DNA of 35,731 nucleotides from Sediminibacterium sp. (GTDB taxonomy: Bacteria; Bacteroidota; Bacteroidia; Chitinophagales; Chitinophagaceae): positions 1 to 35,731 of the forward strand of contig JAIYCS010000041.1 of assembly GCA_027487895.1 (NCBI GenBank). The letters run 5' to 3'. This document shows, piece by piece, positions 1 through 9,754 of the stretch. Within the stretch, counting starts at the first letter, position 1. The number at the start of each line of letters is the position of its first letter. The notes beneath the pieces are model-generated. The model searched no databases. It was not told where the DNA came from and was given only the letters and a program-made list of their open reading frames with translations. Position numbers and translations under genes: made by a program.

Positions 1-57
1 ATTTACAATGATGCCCGGTTTTTCATATCCTTCTTGTCCAAATCTTATAAGTTTCAT
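1..57 (-). CDS. Fumarylacetoacetate hydrolase family protein, N-terminal fragment (runs off the window)
   Basis: Reverse complement of 1-57 reads MKLIRFGQEGYEKPGIIVN, typical of the N-terminus of FAH-family 2,4-diketo-3-deoxy-L-fuconate hydrolase / ureidoglycolate lyase-like proteins; adjacent to an SDR in a sugar-acid cluster. Confidence 0.7.
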   Translation of the reverse strand, partial: MKLIRFGQEGYEKPGIIVN

Positions 58-82
58 TGCTTGCTCTATTTAAATCTAAAAA

Positions 83-847
83 TTAATTATTGAGTTTTAT
101 AAATCCACCATCTATTGGATAATCACATCCTGTAATAAATGAAGCTTCATCGCTGGCTAAATAAAGTGCAAGTGCTGCTACTTCTTCGGGCTTTGCCATT
201 CTACCAATGGGTTGTGATGCAGATAGTTTTTCAAACATTTCCGCTTCTTTACCCGGATAATTTTTTGCAATAAATCCATCCACAAACGGTGTGTGCACAC
301 GCGCCGGTGAAATAGAATTACATCTTATATTTTCATGCATATAATCTTTTGCAACAGAAAGCGTCATGGCCATAACAGCTCCTTTGGCCGTAGAATACAC
401 AAAACGATCGGCAAGTCCTACCCATGCAGCAATGGAAGCCATGTTAATGATAACGCCGCTACCATTGGCCCGAAAGCCTGGTATAGCAGCAGCTATACAG
501 TGATACACGCCTTTTACATTGATAGACATTACCCTGTCAAAATCTGCTTCGGGGGTTGTATCGGCTTTACCAATATGTGCAACGCCGGCATTGTTTACTA
601 AAATATCAATGGCACCAATTGATGCAAATACTTTATTTACTTCATCCTTGTTGGCAACATTGCAAGCGTGCACACTCACTTTTCCGCCGGCAGCTGTTAT
701 CGTTGACTTTGTATCAGCTGCAGCTTCTGTGGTTAATTCTAACACATGCACTGCCGCCCCTTGTGCTGCAAATGTTACGGCTATTGCTTTTCCAATGCCG
801 CTACCGCCGCCGGTAATCACTGCTGTTTTATTAACTAATGAAAACAT
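83..847 (-). CDS. SDR family oxidoreductase (candidate 2-keto-3-deoxy-L-fuconate dehydrogenase)
   Basis: TGGGSGIGKA nucleotide-binding motif, NNAG, YSTAK catalytic motif; context with FucP, UxaA and FAH. Confidence 0.9.
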   Translation of the reverse strand: MFSLVNKTAVITGGGSGIGKAIAVTFAAQGAAVHVLELTTEAAADTKSTITAAGGKVSVHACNVANKDEVNKVFASIGAIDILVNNAGVAHIGKADTTPEADFDRVMSINVKGVYHCIAAAIPGFRANGSGVIINMASIAAWVGLADRFVYSTAKGAVMAMTLSVAKDYMHENIRCNSISPARVHTPFVDGFIAKNYPGKEAEMFEKLSASQPIGRMAKPEEVAALALYLASDEASFITGCDYPIDGGFIKLNN

Positions 848-856
848 AAAAAAAAA

Positions 857-2512
857 TTATAAAGAAACGCCGCGCTTCCACGGTATAAAATCGTCTTGGT
901 TTAATAGCACTGCTTTGGGAGTCACTTCACCACTAGCCGCTTTAATGCAATATTCTAAAATTTCTACGCCCATTTGTTCAATGGTTTTTTCACCACTAAT
1001 AATAGGTCCGCAATCAATATCGATAATGTCTTTCATTCTTTTAGCAAGAGATGAATTGGTGGCTACTTTAATAACCGGACAAACTGGATTGCCCGTTGGC
1101 GTTCCAAGTCCTGTGGTAAATAATATAAGGGTGGCGCCTGATGCTGCCTTACCCGTTGTGGCTTCTACATCATTTCCGGGGGTACAAACAAGGCTAAGGC
1201 CAGGTTTAGTAGCCTGTTCTGTGTAATCGAGCACGTCTACAATGGGAGATGTCCCTCCTTTTTTTGCAGCGCCTGCGCTTTTTATAGCATCCGTAATTAA
1301 ACCATCTTTGATATTCCCTGGAGAAGGATTCATGTGAAATCCAGAACCTACTTGATGCGCAAGGGCATCATAACTGCGCATGAGATCTATAAATTTATTT
1401 GCAGCGGTTGCGGTTTCACAACGATCAATTAAATCTTGTTCGGCGCCGCATAATTCAGGAAACTCTGCAAGTAAAACTTTACCGCCAAGAGCCACCAATA
1501 AATCAGCAGCATACCCTACCGCTGGGTTTGCAGAAACACCGCTAAACCCATCACTACCTCCACATTTTACCCCAAGCGTAAGTGCACTTAAAGGTGCAGG
1601 CTGTCTTTCAAATTGATTTATTTGAATGAGTCCTTCAAATGTTTTTTTGATCGCAGATGCAATGAGTTCTTCTTCGCTTTCTGATTGTTGTTGTTCAAAA
1701 ACATAAAGTGGTTTATCAAAATCAGGTGCTATTTTTTTAATGTCATTTTTAAAATCTTCTACTTGCAAGTGTTGACATCCGAGGCTTAAAACCGTTATCC
1801 CACCTACGTTTGGATGATTTGCATAAGAAGCGAGTAAGGCACTTAATGTTGCTGCATCGGCTCTTGTACCACCACAACCACCGTTATGATTTAAAAATTT
1901 TATACCGTCTACGTTTTTAAATACTCGGTTTTTTTGAGGCGTATTACTTGGCGAAAAGTTGATGTTATTAACAGATTCTCCATTTTGGTATGCTTCTAAA
2001 AGTGACTGGGTATACTTGCTATATTTATCACTAACCGCATAACCAAGTTTGTGATGCAGCGCCTCTTTTATAACGTCTAAATTTCTATTCTCACAAAATA
2101 CCGTAGGAATAAATAACCAATAATTGGCCGTACCCACCTGACCATTAGATCTTACAAAACCATTGAAGGTCTTATTCGCAAATTGTGAAACATCCGGCTT
2201 TTCCCATGAAAAATTTGTTTCACGGTAAGCATAAGGCTCTGCCGCATGCTTTAAATTAGCCGTAGTAACAAGGCTTCCTCTGGCCACATCACATTGCGTG
2301 GTCCCAACTAAAACGCCATACATATAAATAGGGGCGCCCGCTGAAAAATTTGCTGTATAAAATTTATGCTTGCTTTGAATCGGTTCCAAAATAGTAAACT
2401 GCTCGTCTCTATAATCCACTATTTGTCCTGCCGCCAAATGGGTCAGCGCCACCAACACATTGTCTTTGGGGTGCATCTCTATCACTAATCTTTTTGGGGG
2501 CACAGTAGTCAT
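857..2512 (-). CDS. UxaA family hydrolase / altronate dehydratase-like (SAF-type N-terminus fused to the UxaA core)
   Basis: 551 aa; GGCGGTRADA, LSLGCQHLQ, LGVKCGGSDGFSG and DCGPIISGEKTIEQMG motifs typical of altronate/galactarate dehydratases. Confidence 0.88.
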   Translation of the reverse strand: MTTVPPKRLVIEMHPKDNVLVALTHLAAGQIVDYRDEQFTILEPIQSKHKFYTANFSAGAPIYMYGVLVGTTQCDVARGSLVTTANLKHAAEPYAYRETNFSWEKPDVSQFANKTFNGFVRSNGQVGTANYWLFIPTVFCENRNLDVIKEALHHKLGYAVSDKYSKYTQSLLEAYQNGESVNNINFSPSNTPQKNRVFKNVDGIKFLNHNGGCGGTRADAATLSALLASYANHPNVGGITVLSLGCQHLQVEDFKNDIKKIAPDFDKPLYVFEQQQSESEEELIASAIKKTFEGLIQINQFERQPAPLSALTLGVKCGGSDGFSGVSANPAVGYAADLLVALGGKVLLAEFPELCGAEQDLIDRCETATAANKFIDLMRSYDALAHQVGSGFHMNPSPGNIKDGLITDAIKSAGAAKKGGTSPIVDVLDYTEQATKPGLSLVCTPGNDVEATTGKAASGATLILFTTGLGTPTGNPVCPVIKVATNSSLAKRMKDIIDIDCGPIISGEKTIEQMGVEILEYCIKAASGEVTPKAVLLNQDDFIPWKRGVSL

Positions 2513-2517
2513 GAGTA

Positions 2518-3804
2518 CTATACAGATTTAACTTTATGTCCTTTGGTTGCAAATAAAAACACCATAACAAAACAAAGTAGTGGTACAATATACCCATTTT
2601 GAATACTGCCTGTTGCATCAGAAATAACACCAAGTACTGGTGGCAATAATGCACCACCAACTATTGACATCACAATTAAACTAGATGCCATTTTTGTATC
2701 GGCGCCAACGTCTTTAATACCGAGTGAAAATATAGTTGGAAACATAATGGACATAAAAAATGCAATAGCAATTAATGCATACACCACAACGATGCCTGAT
2801 CCAAAAATAGCAACTGCAGATAAAACAATATTGATAAGTGCGTAAGCACTCAATAATTTTTCAGAAGCAAACCTTCCCATTAAAAAAGTACCCACAAATC
2901 TTCCAAGCATAAAGGCGGCGCCATAACCCCAACCTAAATATTGAGCTGCCGTTTTTTCGTCCATACCGGCGCCTGTTCTTGCCATCTTAATAAAAAAGCT
3001 ACCTACACAAACTTGAGCACCAACATAAAAAAATTGTGCCACAACAGCCCATGTCAAATGCTTATGCCTAAAGGCTTTTAGCGGATTGTTACCTGCTGCG
3101 TTATCGTCTCCTTCTTTTACATCAGGCAGCTTGGATACCATAAACAAAACAGCTACTAGTAAAACAAGAATACCTAAAATCAGGTAAGGCATTTTTACAC
3201 TTTGCGCTTCGGTTGTCAAATAATTATTAAGCGCTTCTGGAGATAATTTAGCATAAGCTTCATCAGACATTTCTGTACCAGACAAAATAAACTGACCACC
3301 AATAATGGGAGCTACCATCGCAGCAAGACCATTAAATGATTGCGCAAAATTTAAACGACGGGTTGCCGTTTCGGGAGGACCAATAATAGTAGCGTATGGA
3401 TTAGCCGCCGTTTCTAAAAAAGTTAACCCACTCGCAATAATAAAAAGTGCGCCCAAAAAATAAATATACTGATGGGTATCTGCGGCGGGTAAAAATAAAA
3501 AGCAACCTAGTGCAAACAACAAAAGGCCACCTACAATGCCGGATTTATAGCCATACTTACGCATAACGTAACCCGCCGGAAGGGCCATGGCAAAATAAGC
3601 AATGAATACCGACGAATCAATCAGCGAAGACTGTAAATCATTTAACCTGAAAGATTTGCGTAAGTGAGGGATTAATATTGGGTCTAGGTTATGCACAAAA
3701 CCCCAAAAGAAAAAGAGGCTAGTAACCAGTATAAACGGGAAAAGCCAGTTATTGGTTTGGTTACCTGTACCGTTGTTGCTATTAGAAGTTGCGCCTATTG
3801 CCAT
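2518..3804 (-). CDS. fucP: L-fucose:H+ symporter family permease (MFS, FucP-type)
   Basis: 428 aa, multiple TM helices; FFFWGFVHNLDPILIPHLRKSF and FLETAANPYA motifs typical of the FucP family. Confidence 0.88.
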   Translation of the reverse strand: MAIGATSNSNNGTGNQTNNWLFPFILVTSLFFFWGFVHNLDPILIPHLRKSFRLNDLQSSLIDSSVFIAYFAMALPAGYVMRKYGYKSGIVGGLLLFALGCFLFLPAADTHQYIYFLGALFIIASGLTFLETAANPYATIIGPPETATRRLNFAQSFNGLAAMVAPIIGGQFILSGTEMSDEAYAKLSPEALNNYLTTEAQSVKMPYLILGILVLLVAVLFMVSKLPDVKEGDDNAAGNNPLKAFRHKHLTWAVVAQFFYVGAQVCVGSFFIKMARTGAGMDEKTAAQYLGWGYGAAFMLGRFVGTFLMGRFASEKLLSAYALINIVLSAVAIFGSGIVVVYALIAIAFFMSIMFPTIFSLGIKDVGADTKMASSLIVMSIVGGALLPPVLGVISDATGSIQNGYIVPLLCFVMVFLFATKGHKVKSV

Positions 3805-3959
3805 ATTGGTAAATATTGTACTATTTTAACCCTAAATTTTGATTAACAATATACTTAAATATTGCCTCATTTTACAAACATGGTAATGTTAAGCAAGTTT
3901 TTATTAATATGAATGAAATGGGACATCAAAAGTCAAAATTTTTCTAAAAAAGTTAAGTC

Positions 3960-4856
3960 ATGAAATCATGCATTGTTGGTATTTTTTTATTCTTTTTTAT
4001 CGCTGCTGCAGGTGCACAAACGCTTGTGGTACTTGGCACGACTCAGGATGCTGGCAAGCCTCAAATTGGCTGTCAAAAAAGCTGTTGTAAAAATTTAAAA
4101 AGCAGGTTTTTTGTTGCCAGCCTTGGTGTATCAGATATAAAAAATAAAAAGAATTATTTATTTGATGCAACACCAGATATCACTCCTCAGTTTCAACTCT
4201 TATCAGGTTTAACAGGTGTTAAAAGTATCGATGGTATATTTCTAACACATGCACACAGCGGGCATTACACGGGTCTTATGTATCTTGGAAAAGAGGGCTT
4301 GAATGGAAATAAAATACCAGTTTATGCCATGCCTAGGTTAACAAATTATCTAACAAACAATGGGCCTTGGAGTCAACTTGTTACATTAGAAAATATCAAC
4401 TTGATGCCCCTTCAATCTCTTGTCCCTATTACGTTAGATAATGGGCTCGTTGTGATGCCAATTGTTGTTCCACACAGGGATGAATATTCTGAAACTGTTG
4501 GATTTAAAATTATAGGTACAAAAAAATCGGCCCTCTATATTCCTGACATAGACAAATGGAAACTTTGGGAAAAAGATATTATTGCAGAAGTAAAAGCAGT
4601 TGATTATGCCTTTATTGATGGAACATTTTTTGAAGATGGTGAAATAAATAGGCCTATAAAAGATGTGCCGCACCCATTTGTAAGTGAAAGTGTATCCATT
4701 TTCAAAAATCAGCCACTATCAGTCAAGCAAAAAATCTACTTTATTCATTTAAACCATACCAATCCTGCGCATGATAAACTAAGCCCTCAACGAATTGCCA
4801 CCGAAAAACTAGGCTTTCGTTTTGCCAATCTTGGGGATCAATTTATGCTCAATTAA
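3960..4856 (+). CDS. Secreted MBL-fold metallo-hydrolase, PqqB-like
   Basis: Signal peptide (MKSCIVGIFLFFFIAAAGAQ), VLGTTQDAGKPQIGCQKSCC motif like PqqB, LTHAHSGHYTGLMYLG metal-site motif, late IHLNHTNP. Confidence 0.82.
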   Translation: MKSCIVGIFLFFFIAAAGAQTLVVLGTTQDAGKPQIGCQKSCCKNLKSRFFVASLGVSDIKNKKNYLFDATPDITPQFQLLSGLTGVKSIDGIFLTHAHSGHYTGLMYLGKEGLNGNKIPVYAMPRLTNYLTNNGPWSQLVTLENINLMPLQSLVPITLDNGLVVMPIVVPHRDEYSETVGFKIIGTKKSALYIPDIDKWKLWEKDIIAEVKAVDYAFIDGTFFEDGEINRPIKDVPHPFVSESVSIFKNQPLSVKQKIYFIHLNHTNPAHDKLSPQRIATEKLGFRFANLGDQFMLN

Positions 4857-4873
4857 TTGGTAATTTTAGATAC

Positions 4874-5386
4874 ATGAATTTACAACCCAACCATTTAAGC
4901 AATCATTTGATAAGACTCGAGCCGCTGCAGCCCATTCACTTCGATGAACTTTATGCGGCCGCATCGGATCCGCTTATTTGGGAGCAGCATCCCAATCCAA
5001 ATAGATATCAAAAAGAAGTGTTTGAATCTTTTTTTGAAGGTGCTTTAGAGTCGGGTGGCGCATTTATTGTAAGAGACGTAGACACCGGTATAGCGCTTGG
5101 TTCATCTAGGTTTTACGATTACAAACCACTCGATCATGAAATAAAAATTGGTTATACTTTTTTTACTAGAGATTGTTGGGGAAAAGGCATCAATAAACAA
5201 GTAAAAACGCTCATGTTAAACTACGCTTTCATCTATATTGAAAAAGTCGTTTTTCATATTGGTGCGCAAAATATAAGATCGCAAATAGCGATCGAAAAAT
5301 TAGGTGCAAAAAAAGTAAGCGAAGAAATGGTTGCTTATTACAACGAACCTAATCGTCTCAATTTTGTGTATGAGATGGTGAGGTAA
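4874..5386 (+). CDS. GNAT family N-acetyltransferase (RimJ/RimL-like)
   Basis: RLEPLQPIHFDELYAAASDPLIWEQHP N-terminus; IGYTFFTRDCWGKGINKQVKTLML acetyl-CoA motif A; NIRSQIAIEKLGAKK. Confidence 0.9.
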   Translation: MNLQPNHLSNHLIRLEPLQPIHFDELYAAASDPLIWEQHPNPNRYQKEVFESFFEGALESGGAFIVRDVDTGIALGSSRFYDYKPLDHEIKIGYTFFTRDCWGKGINKQVKTLMLNYAFIYIEKVVFHIGAQNIRSQIAIEKLGAKKVSEEMVAYYNEPNRLNFVYEMVR

Positions 5387-5388
5387 TC

Positions 5389-6624
5389 CTACACCGCTAA
5401 AAACTGATCTAGCGATTTTTTGATAATCGCAACGCTTTCTAAAATTTGATCGCGTGTTATAATCAGTGGTGGCGCAAATCTTATTTTATTTCCGTGGGTA
5501 GGTTTAGCAAGTAGCCCATTATCTTTTAATACCAAACAAAAATCCCAAGCAGCATTTGGATTTTGATGCGTTACTTCGATTGCATTTAAAAGTCCTTTAC
5601 CTCTAACTACACTTATAAAAGGCGTATTTATTTTTTCTAATTCCGACCTAAATAATTGACCCATTTGATAGGCATTATCCGCTAAATTTTGATCACGCAA
5701 AACACTGAGTGCAGCAACTGCTACAACACAAGCGAGTGGATTACCGCCAAATGTGCTTCCGTGTTCACCGGGTTTTATGGTATTCATTATATCATCATCA
5801 CATAAAACAGCGCTGATAGGCATGACTCCGCCACTGAGGGCTTTTCCTAACATTAAAATATCTGGTCGCACATCGTCGTAATCGGAAGCCAACAATTTAC
5901 CTGTCCGAGACAAGCCCGTTTGAATTTCATCCGCTATCAGTAATACATTGTAACGCTTACACAATTCATGTGCAGCTTTTAAATATCCATTGTCCGGAAC
6001 TATAACACCCGCTTCACCCTGTATGGGCTCTACCATAAATGCAGCAACGTTTTTATTTTGAAGTGCGGCTTCTAACGCATCAATATCGTTGTACGGTATT
6101 TGCTTAAATCCTGGAACAAATGGCCCAAAGTTTTGATAGCTACTTGGATCTGATGAACTAGATATCGCTGCAATGGTTCTTCCCCAAAAATTTCCTTCAG
6201 GAAAAAGTATAACGGCTTCGTTTGCAGCAACCCCTTTTTTCTCATACGCCCATCGTCTGGCTAGCTTAACAGCTGTTTCACCAGCCTCAACGCGAGTGTT
6301 CATGGGCAATACTTTATCGTAGCCAAAATAACTTGTAATGAACTGTTCGTATTCGCCGAGTTGATTGTTGTAAAACGCCCTAGAAGTAAGCGTTAGCTTA
6401 GACGCCTGCTCTGTCATGGCTTTGATAATAGCGGGGTGACAATGACCTTGGTTAACTGCCGAGTAACCACTCAAAAAATCAAAATATTGCTTCCCTTCTA
6501 CATCGTATAAATAAACACCTTGTCCTCTTTCAATAACAACAGGTAAAGGGTGGTAATTATGCGCACCATACTTTTCTTCTAATGCTATATAATAAGATGT
6601 GTTTTTTAAATCCTGTGCTTGCAT
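5389..6624 (-). CDS. rocD: Ornithine--oxo-acid (ornithine) aminotransferase
   Basis: Class III PLP aminotransferase; [47 protein letters not shown] (PLP Lys), [10 protein letters not shown]. Confidence 0.93.
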   Translation of the reverse strand: MQAQDLKNTSYYIALEEKYGAHNYHPLPVVIERGQGVYLYDVEGKQYFDFLSGYSAVNQGHCHPAIIKAMTEQASKLTLTSRAFYNNQLGEYEQFITSYFGYDKVLPMNTRVEAGETAVKLARRWAYEKKGVAANEAVILFPEGNFWGRTIAAISSSSDPSSYQNFGPFVPGFKQIPYNDIDALEAALQNKNVAAFMVEPIQGEAGVIVPDNGYLKAAHELCKRYNVLLIADEIQTGLSRTGKLLASDYDDVRPDILMLGKALSGGVMPISAVLCDDDIMNTIKPGEHGSTFGGNPLACVVAVAALSVLRDQNLADNAYQMGQLFRSELEKINTPFISVVRGKGLLNAIEVTHQNPNAAWDFCLVLKDNGLLAKPTHGNKIRFAPPLIITRDQILESVAIIKKSLDQFLAV

Positions 6625-7574
6625 TATAAAGAAGTTAATTGTTGTTCAAAATTAGAAAGAATTTGAAAAGCTGTTTCAGCCATTTTGTTTCCTTTATTAT
6701 CCAATAAGGGGTTGATTTCTGCGATTTCCAAACAAATAATTTTTTTAGTTAAAACCAGCTGGTGTAGCATTTGATTAATTTCATCTGGTAAAAAACCTGA
6801 TTTGACTGGTGTTCCGGTTCCATACGATATTTGGTCACAATCCATCGAATCTACATCAAAGGAAACGTATAAATAATCAACGTCTTCTAATTTTTTAATG
6901 ATGGTATCAAGTGTATTTTGTAATCCTTGTTCACGTAACTTTTCTACTGTATAATTTGAAATGGACTCGGCTTCAATAACCTGTTTTTCTGCAGGTTCAA
7001 AATCCCTTAAACCAAAATACACCAAATGATTGGGTGTTAATTTAGGTCCTTCAACGCCCATATTTTTAAGTACGCTCCAGTAGTGAACCGTATCTGCGGA
7101 AATTTGATTTATTTGAATATGCGTATGGTCTAAACCCAGTGCTGCCGCTAATGGCATACCATGAATATTTCCAGACGGTGAAGTGTATGGCGAATGAATA
7201 TCTGCGTGTGCATCTATCCAAATAACGCCCAGCTTTTTATTGGGATATGCTTTTTTGATACCGCTTATAGTGCCAAGTGCCGATGAGTGATCACCAGATA
7301 AAACAATAGGAAAAAAGTTTTTTTGTAAGGAATTAGCTACAGCATCACACACCCTGTTACACTGCTCTGCAACATGTTCAATTCGCTGCGCAAAACTATT
7401 GGTGTTTTTTTGATAGATCGTTTCGTTGTGCGTGATAATATCCTCAAATAAATGGCGATGAAAAAAATCATTGTTGCTATTGATAGCAGCTATTTCAAGT
7501 GCATCAATTCCTAGATCTGAACCCCTGGTTCCTGCACCAATATCGGATCTATTTTTAAGTAATTTAATTACCAT
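6624..7574 (-). CDS. rocF: Arginase (ureohydrolase family)
   Basis: [17 protein letters not shown] and SFDVDSMDC manganese-binding motifs; directly upstream of rocD. ORF track begins at 7607; the internal Met ([13 protein letters not shown]) at 7574 looks the better start. Confidence 0.9.
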   Translation of the reverse strand: MVIKLLKNRSDIGAGTRGSDLGIDALEIAAINSNNDFFHRHLFEDIITHNETIYQKNTNSFAQRIEHVAEQCNRVCDAVANSLQKNFFPIVLSGDHSSALGTISGIKKAYPNKKLGVIWIDAHADIHSPYTSPSGNIHGMPLAAALGLDHTHIQINQISADTVHYWSVLKNMGVEGPKLTPNHLVYFGLRDFEPAEKQVIEAESISNYTVEKLREQGLQNTLDTIIKKLEDVDYLYVSFDVDSMDCDQISYGTGTPVKSGFLPDEINQMLHQLVLTKKIICLEIAEINPLLDNKGNKMAETAFQILSNFEQQLTSL

Positions 7575-7656
7575 ATCTTTAAATATTGATACTACTTTAT
7601 GAATCAAAATTAGTAATAATCCACGTCACGGCATTGTTAAATTAAAGCACTCTTTC

Positions 7657-8616
7657 ATGCGACTTAAGTTATACTTATTTTTTTGTTACCTTTTTTGTGT
7701 TACCTGTTCAGATGCACAAACTATTGACTATACTGTTGCCAAAGACAATACCTCAAAATACCATAGCATTCAAGAAGTGCTCAATATCATTCCATCTGGT
7801 AACAAAGCTGCGGTAAAAATTTATATTAAGTCTGGTGTATACAACGAAGTGGTGGTAGTGGATGCCAGTAAATCAAACATCACCCTCATTGGTGAAGATG
7901 TAAATAATACCATCATCAATTTTAATAACCACGCTGGCGTTAAAACACCGGATGGTGATACCCTAAACACATGGACCTGTGCTACTGTTTTTGTGTATGG
8001 AAACGATTTTCAGGCACAAAATATCACATTTAGCAATCAGGCTGGATTTACTGCTGGACAAGCCGTGGCAGTGAGGGTAGAAGGCAACAGGGCTAGTTTT
8101 TTTAACTGCAAAATGGTGGGGTTTCAGGACGTTTTGTTTTTAAGCGGTAACGGGGTAAAGCAATATTTTAAAGATTGTTACATAGAAGGCACTACCGATT
8201 TTATTTTTGGAGCCGCCACATCTGTTTTCGAAGACTGTCATATTCACAGCAAAAAAAATTCACACGTAACAGCGGCATCTACCAATTCGATTATCCCATT
8301 TGGCTTTGTATTTAAGCGTTGTAAACTAACCGCAGACAGTGCAATAAATAAAGTTTCGTTGGGAAGGCCCTGGTCACCAACAGCGAGTGTTACGTATCTA
8401 GATTGTTGGATGGACAAACATATTATAGAAGAGGGATGGAATAATTGGAAAAATCCAGCCAACGAATTAACAGCTAGATATGCCGAGTATAATAGCACAG
8501 GACCGGGTGGTAGTGCACAAAAAAGAGTTAGTTGGTCTAAACAATTAACGAGTGAGCAAGCACTGGGATATAGTAATGAGAAAATTTTAGGAGCTTGGCG
8601 TCCTAGTAAAAAATAA
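7657..8616 (+). CDS. Secreted pectinesterase family protein (CE8-like)
   Basis: Signal peptide; QDVLFL, EGTTDFIFGAATSVFEDC and LGRPWSPTASVTYLDC motifs. Confidence 0.9.
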   Translation: MRLKLYLFFCYLFCVTCSDAQTIDYTVAKDNTSKYHSIQEVLNIIPSGNKAAVKIYIKSGVYNEVVVVDASKSNITLIGEDVNNTIINFNNHAGVKTPDGDTLNTWTCATVFVYGNDFQAQNITFSNQAGFTAGQAVAVRVEGNRASFFNCKMVGFQDVLFLSGNGVKQYFKDCYIEGTTDFIFGAATSVFEDCHIHSKKNSHVTAASTNSIIPFGFVFKRCKLTADSAINKVSLGRPWSPTASVTYLDCWMDKHIIEEGWNNWKNPANELTARYAEYNSTGPGGSAQKRVSWSKQLTSEQALGYSNEKILGAWRPSKK

Positions 8617-8617
8617 A

Positions 8618-9754
8618 TTACTTTTTAGATTTTATACTCATACCTTTTTTCCAAAAACTAAAAAACGAAGGATAATATCCTTGGGTAGTAGGAAACATCC
8701 AATCTCTACAATCTTTTATACCCGGATAATATTCAAACGCCGGATGTTCTTTTGAAATAAATGCATTTGAAATGGTAAGGTCTGTGTTTTTATATTGACT
8801 CACTAAACTATCTACTTCACCTACATAAATTTCAATACCCGAAATATTTTTTGAAAGGTTGATTATAAAACTGATCACTTTTTCACTCACTGGATATTTA
8901 TTAAAATGCGAAGGCTCTAAAATCAACACACGATTTACGGATTCATTTGCACGCCATAGTGGATCTAGATTATAGCTGTTATATAAAAGTGTTGGCTTAC
9001 TGGTATCAAGTTTTGGTACTGCTGTTTGTGGCAAATTAGTGAGAAATGTTGGCGTGCTAGTTGCCTCTAATGCTTTTGGCACAGGCATTGTAGCAATATG
9101 CTCATAACTATCATCTAAAAAAGTATGCCGCTGATTTGAAGATGTGTATTTATTAATATTGTCTTGGTTGCAGTAATATTTTTTTGAAGAAAAGCTCGCC
9201 GCTACCCACTGCCAACTACAACTATTACTTGCAAGGTCGCCATCTAACAAATGATAGTACATCCATGTTGCGGGCGCCAACCAGTGTGCTTTTGCATTAT
9301 TACACACCATCGATGCGAGATACATTCTAATATGGTTGTGCAAATATCCTGTTTTGTAAAAAGTATGGATGTGCGCATCGATTGTTTCAATACCCGTTGA
9401 TGCATCCACAACTCCGGTAGGTATTTGATTGTGTATAAAATCTGGTTGATCTTGTTTTAAATCAGTAAAAATCAATTCTTTTTTTACTTGCCATACCCGC
9501 TGATAATATTCGCGCCATGCAAGTTCTTGTAAAAATTTTTCGATCTCGTAAGGTTTATACCCTTTTTGTAAAACGGCTTCTTTAACTTGTTGAACGCTAA
9601 TGACGCCTCTAGATAAATATGGAGACAAATAGGTCACATCACCAGTAATAAAATTTCTTGTTTTGGCATACTTTATAGGATTGATAGCATTGATACGCTC
9701 AACAACCAAATCATAAGTAGTAGGAAACATATTTAGATCATTAAGGCTTTGCAT
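8618..9754 (-). CDS. FAD-binding domain-containing protein related to deoxyribodipyrimidine photolyase/cryptochrome, without the usual N-terminal antenna domain
   Basis: YLSPYLSRGVISVQQV, FLQELAWREYYQRVW, GYLHNHIRMYLASM, LLDGDLASNSCSWQWVAASF. Start taken at internal Met MQSLNDL (9754); the ORF track extends to 9829 inside the upstream gene. Confidence 0.85.
   Translation of the reverse strand: MQSLNDLNMFPTTYDLVVERINAINPIKYAKTRNFITGDVTYLSPYLSRGVISVQQVKEAVLQKGYKPYEIEKFLQELAWREYYQRVWQVKKELIFTDLKQDQPDFIHNQIPTGVVDASTGIETIDAHIHTFYKTGYLHNHIRMYLASMVCNNAKAHWLAPATWMYYHLLDGDLASNSCSWQWVAASFSSKKYYCNQDNINKYTSSNQRHTFLDDSYEHIATMPVPKALEATSTPTFLTNLPQTAVPKLDTSKPTLLYNSYNLDPLWRANESVNRVLILEPSHFNKYPVSEKVISFIINLSKNISGIEIYVGEVDSLVSQYKNTDLTISNAFISKEHPAFEYYPGIKDCRDWMFPTTQGYYPSFFSFWKKGMSIKSKK

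Noticed and set aside
519-1226. 235-aa plus-strand ORF antisense to the SDR/UxaA junction.
   Set aside because: Fully overlaps two strongly supported minus-strand genes, spans their junction, and has no recognisable protein features.
3805-3959. AT-rich divergent intergenic region with ATATTGT ... ACAATAT arms.
   Set aside because: Short arms separated by a long spacer in AT-rich DNA; no stronger than chance expectation.
4916-4971. Cluster of XhoI (CTCGAG), PstI (CTGCAG), NotI (GCGGCCGC) and BamHI (GGATCC) sites within 56 bp, resembling a vector polylinker.
   Set aside because: It lies in frame within the conserved N-terminus of a GNAT protein (RLEPLQPIHFDELYAAASDPLIWEQHP) and the reading frame continues normally; coincidence of coding sequence rather than vector contamination.
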